Assembly: GCF_001025155.1 (NCBI RefSeq)
Contig: NZ_AP012322.1
Location: 186,001-250,000 of the forward strand
DNA length: 64,000 nucleotides
Origin: Bifidobacterium angulatum DSM 20098 = JCM 7096
GTDB lineage: Bacteria > Actinomycetota > Actinomycetes > Actinomycetales > Bifidobacteriaceae
Direction of reading: 5' to 3'
Below the pieces are notes generated by a model that was given only the letters and a program-made list of their open reading frames with translations, was not told where the DNA came from and did no database searches. Positions 30,835 to 41,200 of this stretch are shown here, piece by piece. Every line of letters begins with the position of its first letter. The first letter of the stretch is position 1. The translations under genes and the position numbers were made by a program.

Positions 30835-30853
30835 TTTTTTTTTGGGGGGGGGG
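30835..30853 (+). repeat. T9-G10 homopolymer tract after the sortase gene
   Basis: Nine T residues (30835-30843) are followed directly by ten G residues (30844-30853), 76 bases past the sortase stop codon. G-tracts of this length are prone to slipped-strand length change. The tract is preceded by a tandem-like cagtt(c/t)agttttt pair (about 30814-30835). It lies in neither a gene nor an obvious promoter. Confidence 0.9.
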
Positions 30854-30881
30854 TTACCCGTGCATGCTTGGGGTATGACAA

Positions 30882-30907
30882 AGGGCCAGCCGGAATCGGC
30901 TGGCCCT
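30882..30907 (-). terminator. bioY terminator
   Basis: agggccagccg (30882-30892) pairs perfectly with cggctggccct (30897-30907) around a gaat loop. On the minus strand the stem is followed by ttgtcat, a modest T-tail, 28 bases after the bioY stop. The convergent arrangement lets it also stop pilus transcripts. Confidence 0.75.
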
Positions 30908-30935
30908 AAGAGGAGATATATGTGACGGGGAATCG

Positions 30936-31532
30936 TCAGCGGTCGAGCTTGGACAGGCCGGCGGCGGTCAGTGCCGCGACGCAGACCTTGATGATGTCAC
31001 CGACGACGAAGCCCATGGAAGCGATGGCCACCACCTTGATGGAAATGCCGGTGAGCGCTGACTGCACCATGAAGCCGAGCGCGTAATCAAGCACGACACA
31101 ACCGGCGAACGCGGCCAGCAGATACCGTGCGGCGGTCATCGCGGTGTGCTTCGCGGTATCAGTGCGTGCCTCGCCCTTCAGCACGGCGGTCAGCATCGCG
31201 GCTGGAAGGAAGCCGATCAGGAAGCCTGCGCTCGGGCCGATCAGAGCCAGGGTCGAAGCGCCACCGGCGAACACCGGCAGACCGACCGCACCGGCGGCGA
31301 GATACATACCGACTGCAGCGCCCGCCTGACGCCAGGTGAGCATCAGACCCGCGAGCATGACCACGAAGGTCTGCAGAGTGATCGGCACGGGCGTGCCGGG
31401 AATCGGAATGCTGCCCGCGGCGCTGGCGGCCCACAGCAGCACGGCGAACATCACGGACTTGAGCACGGAACCGATACGGCTGCGGGACAACGTGGTGAAA
31501 CGCGCAGAAATCAAAGCGATAGTATTACGCAT
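30936..31532 (-). CDS. bioY: Biotin transporter substrate-specificity protein BioY
   Basis: This 198-residue protein has six predicted membrane segments and the BioY features GSIPIPGTPVPITLQTF near residues 40-57, TLALIGPSAGFLIGFLPAAML, and a final GFVVGDIIKVCVAALTAAGL. BioY is the biotin-binding S-component of an energy-coupling factor importer. No energising AT module is beside it, so it would use a shared one or act alone. The gene is divergent from the biotin-carboxylase gene accBC across a 167-base intergenic region that carries two palindromes. Its neighbours accBC and birA use the biotin it imports. Confidence 0.95.
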   Translation of the reverse strand: MRNTIALISARFTTLSRSRIGSVLKSVMFAVLLWAASAAGSIPIPGTPVPITLQTFVVMLAGLMLTWRQAGAAVGMYLAAGAVGLPVFAGGASTLALIGPSAGFLIGFLPAAMLTAVLKGEARTDTAKHTAMTAARYLLAAFAGCVVLDYALGFMVQSALTGISIKVVAIASMGFVVGDIIKVCVAALTAAGLSKLDR

Positions 31533-31596
31533 GAAACAGCCTTTCTAGGCGTGACAGATTAGGGGAATTCGTCAATTCCGAGTACAGGATACGGCT

Positions 31597-31631
31597 GTTT
31601 ACCTACGGTAACGTTTGTGCAACCTCACAAA
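31597..31631. promoter_or_regulatory. Two palindromes between bioY and accBC
   Basis: The first, ttacc-tac-ggtaa (31599-31611), is a perfect 13-base palindrome. The second, tttgtg-caacct-cacaaa (31614-31631), has perfect 6-bp arms. They lie back to back in the divergent intergenic region, where the BioY promoter is expected on the minus strand. They look like operators for a biotin or lipid regulator. BirA in this window lacks a DNA-binding domain, so it is not the likely binder. Confidence 0.5.
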
Positions 31632-31661
31632 AGGCACGTGTCGATTTTGTGTTGTGTCAGA

Positions 31662-31690
31662 TTGTTTTGACTTGCATACCGGCGTAAATA
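31662..31690 (+). promoter_or_regulatory. accBC promoter giving a near-leaderless mRNA
   Basis: ttgttt (31662-31667) and taaata (31685-31690) are separated by exactly 17 bases. Transcription would start about 31696-31698, only a few bases before the ATG at 31700, and no Shine-Dalgarno is present. Leaderless mRNAs are common in actinobacteria. Confidence 0.55.
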
Positions 31691-31699
31691 ATTAACACT

Positions 31700-33547
31700 A
31701 TGGCGTCAATTGTCAAAAAACTACTGATTGCAAACCGCGGCGAAATCGCTCTGCGTGTGGTGCGTACCGCTCGCGAAATGGGCATATCCACTGTCGCGAT
31801 ATATTCCGAGCAGGATCGCGAATCGCAATATGTCGATCTTGCCGATGAAGCGTTCCTGCTGAGCGGCGATACCTACAAGGACACGTATCTCAACGAGGAC
31901 GCGCTGATCGACATTCTTCAGCGTACCGGTGCGAACGCGGTGCACCCCGGGTACGGATTCCTGTCCGAAGTGCCGAGCTTCGCCAGCAAGGTCGCACAAA
32001 GCGGTGCTATTTGGGTCGGCCCGAGTCCCGAAGCCCTGATCGAGCTTGGAGACAAGATCAGCGCCCGCCGCGTGGCGGCACGAGCCAAAGTTCCGCCGGT
32101 TCCCGGCTTGTCCGAACCGGTGAGCAGCGTCCGCAAACTGTTGGACTTCGCGCACACCTACGGCTATCCGGTCATGATGAAGCGCACCGATGGCGGTGGC
32201 GGCCATGGCATTACCGTCGTGAACGACGATGAGGAGCTGCGGAGGTTCTTCGCCAGCCATGATTCCTTGCAGGGCGGCGATCTGAACGCATATTTCGTAG
32301 AAAAGTTCGTGCGCGCCGCACGTCATGTCGAAACACAGTGCGGACGTGACTCCCACGGTAACTTCACCGTGTACTCCACCCGTGACTGCTCGTTGCAGCG
32401 TCGTAATCAGAAGCTCGTGGAGGAGGCGCCGGCGCCGTTCCTCAGCGACGCCGTTATCGACACGCTCGGCGAGTATTCCCGCAGACTGTTCGAAACCGTG
32501 GATTATGTAGGGCTCGGAACCTGCGAATTCATGGTGACCGAGCAGGGCAAGGTCTACTTCCTTGAAGTCAACCCACGTTTGCAGGTCGAACATACCGTCT
32601 CCGAAGAGGTAAGCGGTCTCGATCTGGTACGAGAGCAGCTCACCATTGCAGACGGCGGCGAGCTGACTCAGGCACCGGCACCGCGTGGGCACAGCTTCGA
32701 ACTGCGCATCACCTCCGAGGATCCCAACACCAACCTGACCCCGGCTGCCGGCACGCTGGAACACATCATGTGGCCTACCGGCCCAGGCGTCCGCATCGAC
32801 ACCGGTGTGGTCGAAGGCGACTCCGTATCGCCGAAGTTCGATTCGATGATGGGCAAGGTCATCGTCACCGCGCAGGATCGCGAAACCGCAGTAGCCCGTG
32901 TGCGCCGCGTACTCGACGAGCTCGTGGTCGAAGGCGTTCCCACACCGGTTCCGCTGTTCAAGGAGATCTTCCGCAACGACGATTTCACCGCGGAACATGG
33001 GCATGCCTTCGCCGTGCACACCAAATGGTTGGAAAGCCATTACCTCAATCGTGAGCCGGCGTCCGCCAAAACCGGTCAGCCGGCATCGGTCAGCGGTGCC
33101 GCAGCCTCCGAACCGTCCAATACCGGGCGTTCCGAAAGCTTCGTCATCGAAATGAACAACCGTCGCGTCAAACTCACCGTTCCGCTCGATATCGTCGAAA
33201 ATCTTACCGGTTCGGCGCGGTCTCGCGACGCCAAGCGCATCACCCAGCCGTTGCGCGGCGGCGTGCTGCAGCATGCCGGCGAAAAGAACAAGGGCGATAA
33301 CGGCGACGCCGCCAAGTCCGGCGTCATTGCCTCCCCGATGCAGGCCGTCGTCACCCGCATCAACGTGGCGGAAGGCCAGGAGGTCGCCAAGGGCGATCTT
33401 ATCGTGGTGCTCGAATCCATGAAGATGGAGAACTACGTGTACGCCCCCGCAGCCGGCACCGTGAAGAAGATCTTCGTCGGGCCCGCGAACGGCGTCGAAG
33501 CCGGAGACACGCTGGTGACGTTGGATGTGAAGGGAGGCAAGCAGTGA
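31700..33547 (+). CDS. Acyl-CoA carboxylase alpha subunit (biotin carboxylase plus biotin carrier)
   Basis: The 615-residue protein starts with KKLLIANRGEIALRVVRTA, the biotin carboxylase entry. The ATP-grasp domain includes MKRTDGGGGHGI and the carboxylase signature FLEVNPRLQVEHTVSE. A linker of about residues 450-520 leads to a C-terminal biotinyl domain with the acceptor Lys575 in ESMKMEN. Such alpha subunits work with a beta subunit to make malonyl-CoA (and often propionyl-CoA products). accD follows with a GTGA overlap, and FAS I is next, so the role is supplying malonyl-CoA for fatty acids. BirA at 45313 should biotinylate Lys575. Confidence 0.95.
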   Translation: MASIVKKLLIANRGEIALRVVRTAREMGISTVAIYSEQDRESQYVDLADEAFLLSGDTYKDTYLNEDALIDILQRTGANAVHPGYGFLSEVPSFASKVAQSGAIWVGPSPEALIELGDKISARRVAARAKVPPVPGLSEPVSSVRKLLDFAHTYGYPVMMKRTDGGGGHGITVVNDDEELRRFFASHDSLQGGDLNAYFVEKFVRAARHVETQCGRDSHGNFTVYSTRDCSLQRRNQKLVEEAPAPFLSDAVIDTLGEYSRRLFETVDYVGLGTCEFMVTEQGKVYFLEVNPRLQVEHTVSEEVSGLDLVREQLTIADGGELTQAPAPRGHSFELRITSEDPNTNLTPAAGTLEHIMWPTGPGVRIDTGVVEGDSVSPKFDSMMGKVIVTAQDRETAVARVRRVLDELVVEGVPTPVPLFKEIFRNDDFTAEHGHAFAVHTKWLESHYLNREPASAKTGQPASVSGAAASEPSNTGRSESFVIEMNNRRVKLTVPLDIVENLTGSARSRDAKRITQPLRGGVLQHAGEKNKGDNGDAAKSGVIASPMQAVVTRINVAEGQEVAKGDLIVVLESMKMENYVYAPAAGTVKKIFVGPANGVEAGDTLVTLDVKGGKQ

Positions 33548-35130
33548 GCGACATTCTCGAAATCGCCGCCGCCCAGGCACAGGCCCGGCAGCCGTTGCGC
33601 CCGGCCGTGGCCAAGGCCGCGGAACTGGCCCGGAACGCCGAGGAGCGTGCTCGCACCAAGCAGCACGCCAAGCATAAGAACACTGCGCGCGAACGCCTTG
33701 ATCTACTGTTCGACACCGGCACCTTTGAAGAGATCGGCAGGTTCCGCGGCGGCAATATCAACGACGGCAATGCCGGGGCCGCCGTCATCACCGGATTCGG
33801 CGAGGTCTATGGGCGTAAAGTCGCCGTGTATGCGCAGGACTTTTCCGTCAAAGGCGGTACGTTGGGCGCCGAGGAAGGTCGTAAGATCTGCCATTTGATG
33901 GATATGGCATTGGATCTGAAGATTCCGATCGTCGCCATCGTGGATTCGGGCGGTGCACGCATTCAGGAAGGTGTGGCCGCGCTGAACCAGTACGGTGAGA
34001 TCTTCCGCCGCACCTGCCGTGCCAGCGGTTTCGTACCGCAGATCAGCCTGATCCTCGGCCCGTGCGCAGGCGGCGCGGTGTATTGCCCGGCGCTTACCGA
34101 CTTCATCATCATGACCCGTGAGAACTCGAATATGTTCGTCACCGGCCCGGACGTGGTGAAGGCGGCCACCGGCGAAACGATCTCCATGGACGAACTCGGC
34201 GGCGGCGAAGTGCACAGCACCGTGTCCGGTGTGGCGCATTACCTGGCGGACGGCGAGTCGGACGCCATCGACTACGCGCGAACCGTGCTCGCATACCTGC
34301 CGTCCAACGCCGGACAGAAGCCTCCGGTGTACGCCTATGCGCCGACCCGTGCCGAACGTGATGTCGCCAAACGACTTGTCGGCATCGTGCCGGACAACGA
34401 CCGTCAGCCCTATGACATGCTCGACGTAATCCGCTGCATCACCGATTACGGCGAATTCGTACAGGTGCATGAACTGTTCGGTGCATCCTCGATCGTCGGA
34501 TTCGCCTGTATGGAAGGCAAGCCCGTGGGCATCGTCGCCAACCAGCCGGCTGTGAACGCGGGCATCCTCGACGTGGACGCCTCGGAAAAGGTGGCACGTT
34601 TCGTGAGACTGTGCGATGCGTTCAACCTGCCCATCATCACTTTGGTGGACACCCCCGGTTACAAGCCCGGATCCGATCAGGAGCACGCAGGCATCATCCG
34701 TCGCGGCGCGAAGGTGATCTACGCCTATGCCAACGCGCAGGTGCCGATGATCACCGTCACTCTGCGCAAGGCGTTCGGCGGCGCATACATCGTGATGGGC
34801 TCCAAGTCGATCGGTGCGGACATGAACTTCGCATGGCCCAACTCGCAGATCGCGGTACTGGGCGCGGCCGGTGCGGTAAACATCATCCACCGCCATGATC
34901 TGAACAAGGCGAAAGCCGCCGGGCAGGATGTGGATGCGCTGCGCGCCAAGTATGTCGACGAATACGAGAAAAGCACGGTCAATGCAAATCTCGCGCTCGA
35001 GCTCGGTGCCATCGACGCCATGATCGACCCGGAACAGACACGCGAATCCATCGTGAACTCGCTGAAGCTGCTCGCCAACAAGACGCATGTGCGCCACACG
35101 GAAAAGCACCACGGCAACCAGCCGCAGTGA
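33544..35130 (+). CDS. Acyl-CoA carboxylase beta subunit (carboxyltransferase)
   Basis: Its GTG start overlaps the accBC stop (GTGA). The 528-residue protein has two crotonase-like halves. Features are ARERLDLLFDTGTFEEIG near the start, IVDSGGARIQEGVAAL, and in the second half LVDTPGYKPGSDQE and the acyl-CoA/biotin site KAFGGAYIVMGSKS. This is the AccD/PccB type used by actinobacterial carboxylases. Together with AccBC it carboxylates acetyl-CoA, and possibly propionyl-CoA; specificity cannot be decided here. The fas gene starts 103 bases downstream and is probably co-transcribed. Confidence 0.94.
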   Translation: MSDILEIAAAQAQARQPLRPAVAKAAELARNAEERARTKQHAKHKNTARERLDLLFDTGTFEEIGRFRGGNINDGNAGAAVITGFGEVYGRKVAVYAQDFSVKGGTLGAEEGRKICHLMDMALDLKIPIVAIVDSGGARIQEGVAALNQYGEIFRRTCRASGFVPQISLILGPCAGGAVYCPALTDFIIMTRENSNMFVTGPDVVKAATGETISMDELGGGEVHSTVSGVAHYLADGESDAIDYARTVLAYLPSNAGQKPPVYAYAPTRAERDVAKRLVGIVPDNDRQPYDMLDVIRCITDYGEFVQVHELFGASSIVGFACMEGKPVGIVANQPAVNAGILDVDASEKVARFVRLCDAFNLPIITLVDTPGYKPGSDQEHAGIIRRGAKVIYAYANAQVPMITVTLRKAFGGAYIVMGSKSIGADMNFAWPNSQIAVLGAAGAVNIIHRHDLNKAKAAGQDVDALRAKYVDEYEKSTVNANLALELGAIDAMIDPEQTRESIVNSLKLLANKTHVRHTEKHHGNQPQ

Positions 35131-35233
35131 CCAAGCGGAGAGCAACACCCGCATACGAGGACAGAGCCTTCGCATGAACGGCAGCACTCCATATCACGAC
35201 TGAAGAATTTTGGAACACAAGTAAGGAAACACC

Positions 35234-38200
35234 ATGAGCAACCCCTTCTTCCTCAACCGCCTTGCCAGCGAGCCGCACGCGCTTGCCTTTGCAGGCCAAT
35301 CCACCCCATGGCCGGTGGCGCTCGCCGACGAGACGGCCAATCCCGTGCTCGACGAGCAGCTGCATGCCCACGTGCGGCAGGCACAGAACCTGCTGTACCC
35401 GGTAAGCGCCGACCTGCTGGCCACCACCGGCCGACCGGTCGATCTGTTCGGCTTTACACCGAACCCCGCCAAACTTGGAGCGGCGGCCAATGCGTCCGCC
35501 AGCGTGCCGGGCATCGCCTTGGCCCAGCTGGGTGCGCTTATCGATGCCGAAGAGCTCGGGTACAATCCTGCCGAAGCCAAGCCAGTGGCCGTGCTTGGCC
35601 ACTCCCAGGGCATTCTTGCCGTGCACATGGTGCAGGCCATTCGCGAAGCCGGCAGCGTTGAGGCTGCCGCGCCTAGCATCGACGAGATTCTCGCCATCGC
35701 ATCCCTGATCGGCATCGCCGGTACCCGCCAGGCGCGCCAGCTTGGTCTGGCAGCACGCCATGGGGATGCGACCCCGATGCTGTCCGTCAAGGACATCACG
35801 CGTGCGCAGGTTGATGCGCTGATCGAACGCGTGGACGGTGCTCGTGGACCGATTGCCGTGGCCGTGACCAATTCCGCCACCCACTACGTGCTGTCCGGAT
35901 ACCCGGAGGATCTGGCCGCCTTCGGTGTGGAAGTGGCCAAGGAGCACAAGCGCCAGGCCAAGCTGCGTGAGGAGAAGGTGCGTGGCGGCCGCGTGTTCGA
36001 CCCGGTGCTCGAATACCTTGACGTGACGTTGCCGTTCCACAGCCCGCTGATGGCCGACGCTGTTTCACAGACTGTTTCATGGGCTGAATCCTGCGATATC
36101 GACGCCTCCCATGCACGTGAACTTGCGGCTGAAGTGCTGCTTAACCATGTGGATTGGGCGGCTCGCGTCCGTGCGCTGATGAGCTCCACCGATCCGAGCA
36201 CGCTGTGGGTGCTCGACTTCGGCCCGGGCAACACCGTGGGCAAGCTGTTCTCTACCGTTGCCCAGGGCACCGGCGTCGGCGTGGTGGAAGCCTCCGCCGT
36301 GGCCGATCGCGCCAAGCTCGCCACGCTGGAATCCTCGCCGGAACGCACCCAGAATTGGACGCGTTTCGCACCCAGCATCATCCACACCTCCGCAGGCGAC
36401 AAGGTGCGCACCGCATTCACCGAGCTCACCGGCAAGGCTCCGGTGCTGCTGGCAGGCATGACCCCGACCACCGTGGAACCGGAAATCGTGGCCGCGGCCG
36501 CCAACGCCGGCTACTGGGCGGAACTCGCAGGCGGCGGCCAGGTGACTGCCGAAGTGTTCGACCGCCATGTGGCCAAGCTCGAAGAGGAGCTCGAAGAAGG
36601 CCGCACCGTCGAATTCAACGCCATGTTCATGGATCGCTATCTGTGGAACCTGCAGTTCGGCTCCCAGCGCATCGTGCCGAAGAAGCGTGCCAGCGGCACC
36701 CCGATCGACGGCGTGGTGGTTTCCGCAGGCATCCCCGAACTCGATGAGGCCGTGGAACTCATCCATAATCTCAACGCGGACGGCTTCCCGTATGTGAGCT
36801 TCAAGCCGGGCACCGTCGATCAGATCCGCCAGGTGGTGCGCATCGCCAAGGCCGTGGCACCCACCAAGGTGCTGATCGAGGTCGAGGGCGGCTCCGCCGG
36901 CGGTCACCATTCCTGGGAATCCCTGGACGATCTGCTGCTGAGCACCTATGCCGAAGTGCGCGAGCAGGAGAATCTCGTGCTCGTGGTCGGTGGCGGCATC
37001 GGTACGCCGGAACGCGGCGCCGACTACATCACCGGTGAATGGTCGAAGGAGTACGGTCGCCCGCTCATGCCCGTCGACGGCGTGCTCGTCGGCACGGCCG
37101 TGATGACCGCCAAGGAAGCGCATACCAGTCCGGAAGTCAAGCAGATGCTGGTGAACACTCCGGGCATTGCCGCCAAGGGCGCCGAGGACGACCCGTTCGC
37201 CCCGCTGGGCGAGCAGTGGGTGCCGTCCGGTCAGGCCAAGGGCGGCGTGACCTCCGGTCTGAGCCATCTGCACGCCGATATCTACGAGCTGGAGAACGCC
37301 TCCGCCCGTTGCGGCCGCCTGCTGGTTCGCGTGATGAAGCACCCGGAGGAACTGGAAAAGCGCCGTGAGGAGATCATCGAGGCGCTCAACGCCACCGCCA
37401 AGCCGTATTTCGGCGATCTGAAGACCATGACCTATCTTGAGTGGGCTCAGCGTTTCGCCGATCTCGCCTTCCCGTGGGTGGACGAGACCTACGCGGATCG
37501 CTTCCTGCACCTGCTGCAGCGTATCGAGGCCCGTGTCGCCAAGCAGGAGCATGGCGAACTCGAATCGTTGTTCGCCACCCGTGCCGATGTCGAAGCCGAC
37601 CCGAACGCGGCCATCGCCAAGCTGGCCGAAGCCTACCCGCAGGCCGCCGAGCTGAAGGTGACGCCGATGGACGAAGCCTGGTTCCCGGTGCTGGTGCGCG
37701 AATACCCCAAGCCCATGCCGTTCGTGCCGGTCATCGACAACGATCTGCTGCGCTGGTGGGGTCAGGATCAGTTGTGGCAGTCCGAGGATTCCCGCTATTC
37801 CGCCGATTCCGTGCGCATCATCCCCGGCCCGATCTCCGTGGCCGGCATCACGACCATCGATGAGCCGGTCGCCGATATTCTCGGCCGCTTCGAGCAGGCG
37901 ATGGTCAAGCGTGTTGCAGCCGATTCCCCGGCCGCCGACAAGGCAGCCTTTGCCGAATTGGGCGCAGCCGCATCCGCCGAGGAATTCATCCGCAAATCCC
38001 CGAACATCTCCTGGGTCGGCCATCTCATGGCGAACCCGGCGTTCGGCACCGCCAACGGCGACGAGCACTATGAGATCCGCAAGGTCGGCACGCAGGGCAG
38101 CATCGAGCAGTATGATCTCGACATCCATCTGGACACGTATTGGGACAACGATCCCGATGGCGGCAAGTCCAAGCACGCCGTGCGCGACATCGTCATCCCG

Positions 38201-41200
38201 CTGAACGTCAACGGCAACGAATCCGGTCTGTTCCCGGTTGTGGACCGTGACCGTCTGCCGGAACACGTCTACCGTATGCTCGCCGACACCGCAGGCATCG
38301 GCAATGTCGCCATCACCGGCGACAAGCTCACCGCCATGCCGAAGATCGAACAGGTGGCCGACAAGACCGCATGCCCGTTCGGCCAGGCGCATGCCAGCTA
38401 CACGCTGTCGGCCAACCTCGGCTTCGACCATGAGGCCGCAACCGGTGGCGCACTGCCCAGCAATCTCGTAGCGTCCCGTATCGCGCCGGACGCGCTCGTC
38501 GGACCGGCATGGCCGGCGATCTACGCTGCGCTCGGATCCGTGTATGTCAACGGCTTCCCGGTCATCGAAGGCCTGCTCAACGCAGTGCACCTCGATCATC
38601 TCATCGAACTCGAAGTGAGCGAAAATGAACTGCTCAAGCACACCGGTGAGACCATCCAGCTCACCAGCTGGGCCGAGGACTACTTCGAATCCGCATCCGG
38701 ACGCGTGGTGACCATTCATGTGCAGCACGCCACCGAAGACGGCACCCTGCTGGCCAACGAAACCGAGCGCTTCGCCATCCGCGGCCGTGCCTATTCCGAT
38801 GCGCTGCCGCCCGAGGCTCCGGAATATGGTGGCATCGAAGCCGAGATCGAAAGCACGCCGCGCCGCATGCTGCGTCGCGTCACCGTGACCGCACCCCACG
38901 AGATGACCGCATTCGCCCGCACCTCCGGCGATTTCAACCCGATCCACACCTCCCACCGCGGCGCCGCGGTCTCCGGCCTCGCAGCCCCGCTGGTCCACGG
39001 CATGTGGCTGTCCGCCACCGCCCAGTACGCCGTGCAGGCGCTGGACGAGAAGGGCGCCCACTATGAGATTGCCGGCTGGACCTACAACATGTACGGCATG
39101 GTGCAGCTCGACGACGAGGTGGAGATCTCCATTGAACGTGTCGGCCGTGTGGCCCACGCCGGCATGGTGCTCGAAGTGACCAGCCGTATCGACGGCAACA
39201 TCGTCTCCCGCGCCACCGCCATCGTGCGTGCGCCGAAGTCCGCATTCGTCTACCCGGGCCAGGGCATCCAAAAGCAGGGCATGGTGCTTGACGAGCGCGC
39301 CAAGTCCCCGGCCGCCCGCGACGTGTGGGAGCGCGCCGACAAGCTCACCCGCGAGAAGCTCGGATTCTCGATCCTCGCCGTCGTGCGCGACAACCCGAAG
39401 GAACTGACCGCCAACGGCGTGACCTACCGTCATCCGGAAGGCCTGCTCAACCTCACCCAGTTCACCCAGGTGGCGCTCGCCACCGTGGCATTCGCACAGA
39501 CCGCGCGCCTGCGCGAGGCCGGCGCCGACATCTGGCCGGCGTACTTCGCGGGCCATTCGCTGGGCGAATACAATGCGCTGAGCTCCTTTGCCGGTGTGAT
39601 TCCGCTGGAAACCGTGCTCGAACTCGTGTTCCACCGTGGCTCCACCATGCATCATCTCATTCCGCGTGATGAGAAGGGGCGCTCCAACTACCGCATGGGT
39701 GCGTTGCGCCCGAACCAGTTCGGTGTGGGCGACGACGGCGTGCGCGAGTACGTCGAGTCCGTGGCCAAGGAGTCCGGCGAGTTCCTGCAGATCGTGAACT
39801 ACAACCTGGCTGGCCAGCAGTATGCCGTCGCCGGCACCATCGCCGGTCTGAAGGCGCTGAAGGCCGATTCCGCCCGTCGCGTGGCCGAATACGGCGGCAA
39901 GCCGGCGTTCATGCTGGTGCCGGGCATCGACGTGCCGTTCCATTCCACGCTGCTCAGGAAGGGCGTGCCGGAGTTCCGCGACAAGCTCGACGCGCTGCTG
40001 CCGCAGTACATCGACTACCGTGGCCGTCTGGTCGGTCGCTACATTCCGAACCTGGTCGCCGTGCCGTTCGAGATGACCAAGGAGTTCGCCGCCAAGATTC
40101 TTGAAGTCGTGCCGTCCGAGCGCATCAAGGCCGCGCTGGACGATCCGAAGGTGTGGGACTCCTATGCCGAGGACGACCAGAAGCTCGGCCGACTGCTGCT
40201 CACCGAACTGCTGAGCTGGCAGTTCGCATCCCCGGTGCGCTGGATCGAAACCCAGGCGCTGCTGTTCGGTTCCGCCGAGCAGGGTGGCCTCGGTGTCGAG
40301 GAATACGTGGAGGTGGGCCTCGGCAATGCGCCGACGCTGGCCAACCTCGGTGCCAAGACCCTGCGTCTGCCGCAGTTCTCCGGTCGTGACGTGACCGTGT
40401 ACAACGTCGGTCGCGACGAGGGCCGTGTATACATGACCGATTCCGATTCGCTGGTTGCAGAAACCGACGATGAGCCGATTGAGCAGAGTGCTCCTGCAGC
40501 CGCTCCCGCCGCACAGGCCGCGGCTCCGGCGGCTCCGGTTGCACAGGCCGCCGCTCCTGCCGCTGCCGCTCCCGCAGCCCCGGCTGGTGCGCCGTCCGGT
40601 GCCGCCGTAGCGGATATCCCGTTCAAGGCATCCGATGCCATCGGCATGCTGTTGGCGTATTCCGCCAAGGTGCGTCCGGATCAGATCGGTGATTCCGACA
40701 CCACCGATACGCTGACCAACGGTGTCTCCTCCCGTCGCAACCAGCTGCTCATGGACATCAGCTCCGAGCTGGGCGTGGCCAGTGTCGATGGTGCCGCCGA
40801 AGCGACGGTGAATGCGTTGAGCGCCTTGGTCAACAAGGTGGCTCCGAACTATAAGGCGTTCGGTCCGGTGCTTTCCGACATCGTGCGCGACCGCGTGCGT
40901 GGTCTGTTTGGTGCTGCCGGCGTGAAGCTGGGGCAGATCACCAAGCGCGTGACCGACACCTGGCAGCTTGGCGAAGGCTGGGCATCCCATGTGGTGGCCG
41001 CTCTGGTGCTTGAAACCCGTGAGGGCGCCAGTTCCCGTGGCGGCGACCTTGCTTCGCTGTCCACCGATGCCGCATCCAACGCCGCTGTGGCCAACGCGCT
41101 GATCGATGCCGCTGTGCAGAAGGTCGCCTCCGACAAGGGCGTGGCTGTGGCCATGCCGAGCGCGGGTGGGGCGGCTGGCGGCGCCGTAGTCGACTCCGCC

